NCBI GenBank assembly: GCA_018694455.1
Contig: JABHNP010000203.1
Span: 1 to 8,332, forward strand
Direction of reading: 5' to 3'
Source of the DNA: Planctomycetaceae bacterium
GTDB lineage: Bacteria > Planctomycetota > Planctomycetia > Pirellulales > UBA1268
DNA: 8,332 nucleotides
The first letter of the stretch is position 1. Each line of letters starts with the position of its first letter. The position numbers and the translations under genes were made by a program. Positions 7,272 to 8,332 of the stretch are shown piece after piece. The notes beneath the pieces are model-generated. The model worked only from the letters and a program-made list of their open reading frames with translations. It made no database searches and had not been told where the DNA came from.

Positions 7272-7289
7272 GGCGGTTACAGAACCGCC
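7272..7289 (-). promoter_or_regulatory. 7-bp perfect stem-loop in the presumed purA leader
   Basis: GGCGGTT (7272-7278), a four-base loop (7279-7282) and AACCGCC (7283-7289) form a perfect, GC-rich 7-bp stem. It ends 33 bases before the purA GTG. If purA starts transcription near 7301, the hairpin would lie close to the 5' end of the message, where such stems often stabilise RNA. It is not followed by a T-run on either strand, so it is not a typical terminator. It could equally be a DNA operator. Confidence 0.4.
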
Positions 7290-7307
7290 ACACTTATTTA
7301 TGAAATC

Positions 7308-7335
7308 AGTCTAAAACTAGGTTTTTTTGGGTCAA
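7308..7335 (-). promoter_or_regulatory. Candidate sigma70-type promoter for purA
   Basis: On the minus strand TTGACC (7335-7330, five of six consensus matches) and TAGACT (7313-7308, four of six) are separated by 16 bases. This would start transcription near 7301, giving a leader of about 60 bases that includes the stem-loop. Planctomycete promoter consensus is not well known to me, so this is a tentative reading. Confidence 0.3.
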
Positions 7336-7480
7336 GCGGGTGGTGGTTGGGCCGCCTTAGTCCTACTGTTTTTGCACCATTAGACGGTAAGCCCCTTAGA
7401 GCAGTAGCGTGCTGAATGTAAGATTGAACGGTCTGTTGTTAGGTAACGTCATTTTTTAAGTTTTATGGAGAGCCATTTCT

Positions 7481-7528
7481 ATGTCTTCTGAAAGCTCATA
7501 TTCTTCGGATGTTAGATATCCATGGTAA
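7481..7528 (+). CDS. Possible 15-codon small ORF overlapping the start of the rluA-like gene
   Basis: ATG at 7481 opens a 15-residue peptide, MSSESSYSSDVRYPW, ending in TAA at 7526-7528. A GGAG at 7465-7468 lies 12 bases upstream, a usable if long spacing. The stop falls just inside the next gene, whose ATG is at 7522 in another frame, so the two overlap by 7 bases. The downstream gene has no good ribosome site of its own, so coupled re-initiation is conceivable. Six of the 15 residues are serine. It is too short to judge by composition and may be chance. Confidence 0.2.
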   Translation: MSSESSYSSDVRYPW

Positions 7529-8332
7529 AGCACGGGGCCGGTCAAGTTTTTCACGTGAATGATGATGCGGATGGATGCACGCTTGCATCTTATTTGCGGC
7601 AGCAAATAGCTGGAACAAGTTGGGCAGTTGCAGAACGGTGGATTCGTAATCGACGTATTACGGTTCATGGAAATGTTTGTGTTGATAATGCGAGGCGTTT
7701 GAAATCCGGTGAGGTTGTAAAAATTCTTGACGTCTCTGCCCCTGCGCCCCCTGGTTCTCAAGATGTAAAAATTGTCTTCCTTGATGATCAGCTTGTTGTT
7801 GTTGAAAAGCCTGCTGGCATGACAACAACTCGGCACCACGAGGAAGCCGGGTGGCCCACGCGGCGTCGCCAGTTGCAGCCGACCCTCGATGAACTTTTGC
7901 CAACCGTGATCGGGCGTTTCTTAAAAGCTATAGGGAAAAATAAAAAAAGCAGTGGGTCAAAAAAAGAGAGGCTGCATCGCTCTGGGCCCGTCCGAGCTGT
8001 TCATCGTATTGATCGAGAAACAAGCGGCCTTCTGGTCTTTGCTAGGACAGTGCCTGCGGGAAGAATTTTAGCAGAGCAGTTTCGGCAGCATACGACGCAA
8101 AGAAAATATTTGGCCCTTGCCGTTGGTCGAGTCGGTAAAGGTACTGTGATTTCAAGTCTTGTACGCGATCGCGGTGATGGACGGCGGGGTTCCGCGGACG
8201 ATGGCAAAGGAAAGCACGCCGTAACACACGTTCAGCCATGTGAACATTTTGGGAATGAATATACGCTGGTAGAGTGTCGGCTTGAGACCGGGCGAACACA
8301 TCAAATCCGGATTCATCTTGCTGAAAGCGGGC
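7522..8332 (+). CDS. RluA-family RNA pseudouridine synthase with N-terminal S4 domain, 3' end beyond the window
   Basis: Enzymes of this family isomerise specific uridines to pseudouridine in 23S rRNA or tRNA. I translated 270 codons from the ATG at 7522, the first in-frame start after a stop at 7513. Residues about 18-68 look like an S4 RNA-binding domain (ASYLRQQI, then RWIRNRRITVHGNVCVDNAR, then LKSGEVVKI). The catalytic domain begins with IVFLDDQLVVVEKPAGM (84-100), has the catalytic Asp motif HRIDRETSGLLVFA (161-174, D164), then TTQRKYLALAVG (191-202) and RTHQIRIH (258-265). Between KPAGM and HRID lies an unusually long connector of about 60 residues with RRRQLQPTLDELLP and a lysine/serine-rich stretch (about 139-150). 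Which uridine it modifies (RluC, RluD or other type) cannot be told, so no symbol is given. It diverges from purA. Upstream Shine-Dalgarno is poor; a GTG at 7555 is a less likely start. Confidence 0.92.
   Translation, partial: MVKHGAGQVFHVNDDADGCTLASYLRQQIAGTSWAVAERWIRNRRITVHGNVCVDNARRLKSGEVVKILDVSAPAPPGSQDVKIVFLDDQLVVVEKPAGMTTTRHHEEAGWPTRRRQLQPTLDELLPTVIGRFLKAIGKNKKSSGSKKERLHRSGPVRAVHRIDRETSGLLVFARTVPAGRILAEQFRQHTTQRKYLALAVGRVGKGTVISSLVRDRGDGRRGSADDGKGKHAVTHVQPCEHFGNEYTLVECRLETGRTHQIRIHLAESG

Larger units (their letters stand above)
7239..7521. other. Divergent intergenic region between purA and the rluA-like gene
   Basis: These 283 bases must hold the purA promoter and probably that of the plus-strand pseudouridine synthase gene. 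On the purA side I see a Shine-Dalgarno-like AAGGGA, a stem-loop and one candidate promoter, each listed separately. On the other side I could not find a convincing -35/-10 pair; TTGAAC at 7424-7429 has no acceptable -10 at normal spacing. A run of seven T at 7322-7328 (plus strand) has no stem before it. No tRNA or riboswitch-like fold was recognised. Confidence 0.4.

Noticed and set aside
7322..7328. Run of seven T in the divergent intergenic region as a terminator
   Set aside because: No stem precedes it on the plus strand, and no gene on that strand ends nearby.
7456..7903. Minus-strand ORFs of 127 and 81 residues at the right side
   Set aside because: They lie opposite the rluA-like gene, whose plus-strand frame stays open to the window edge and carries HRID and RTHQIR motifs.

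Overview
The window is a stretch of chromosomal housekeeping genes. Six genes run on the minus strand, in transcription order purA, uppS, cdsA, phoH, an HD-domain 7TM phosphohydrolase (pgpH-like) and ybeY. A seventh gene, an RluA-family pseudouridine synthase, diverges on the plus strand at the right edge. Both edge genes are cut by the window. I see no phage, insertion sequence, CRISPR array, rRNA or tRNA. Base composition looks moderate and even throughout. From recall, without a database search, the protein style points to a member of the Planctomycetota. The clues are a PurA P-loop reading QWGDEAKGK, a CdsA signature ending GLGGTLDLID, an RluA homologue with an RRRQLQPTLDELLP segment, and a long acidic/proline-rich insert in the HD protein.

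Layout. Positions 1-411 hold ybeY, lacking its C-terminal metal site; it starts on the stop codon of the preceding gene. Positions 411-2981 hold the HD phosphohydrolase and 3034-3966 hold phoH. A 193-base spacer (3967-4159) contains a perfect 18-base palindrome close upstream of phoH. cdsA (4160-5113) and uppS (5110-5928) overlap by ATGA, and uppS overlaps the end of purA (5889-7238). A 283-base divergent intergenic region (7239-7521) holds a candidate purA promoter, a 7-bp stem-loop in the presumed purA leader, and a 15-codon small ORF that overlaps the start of the rluA-like gene (7522 to the right edge).

How the genes may work together. purA makes adenylosuccinate for AMP synthesis. uppS makes the undecaprenyl carrier for envelope polysaccharides. 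cdsA makes CDP-diacylglycerol for phospholipids. phoH, pgpH and ybeY form a widely conserved trio: a PhoH-type ATPase, a membrane phosphodiesterase of the c-di-AMP-degrading PgpH family, and an endoribonuclease/ribosome maturation factor. Tight overlaps suggest two transcription blocks, purA-uppS-cdsA and phoH-pgpH-ybeY, the second perhaps with its own promoter in the spacer. I do not see a clearly new system. The most useful leads are the palindrome before phoH, the purA leader hairpin, the small ORF before rluA and several lineage-type motif substitutions.
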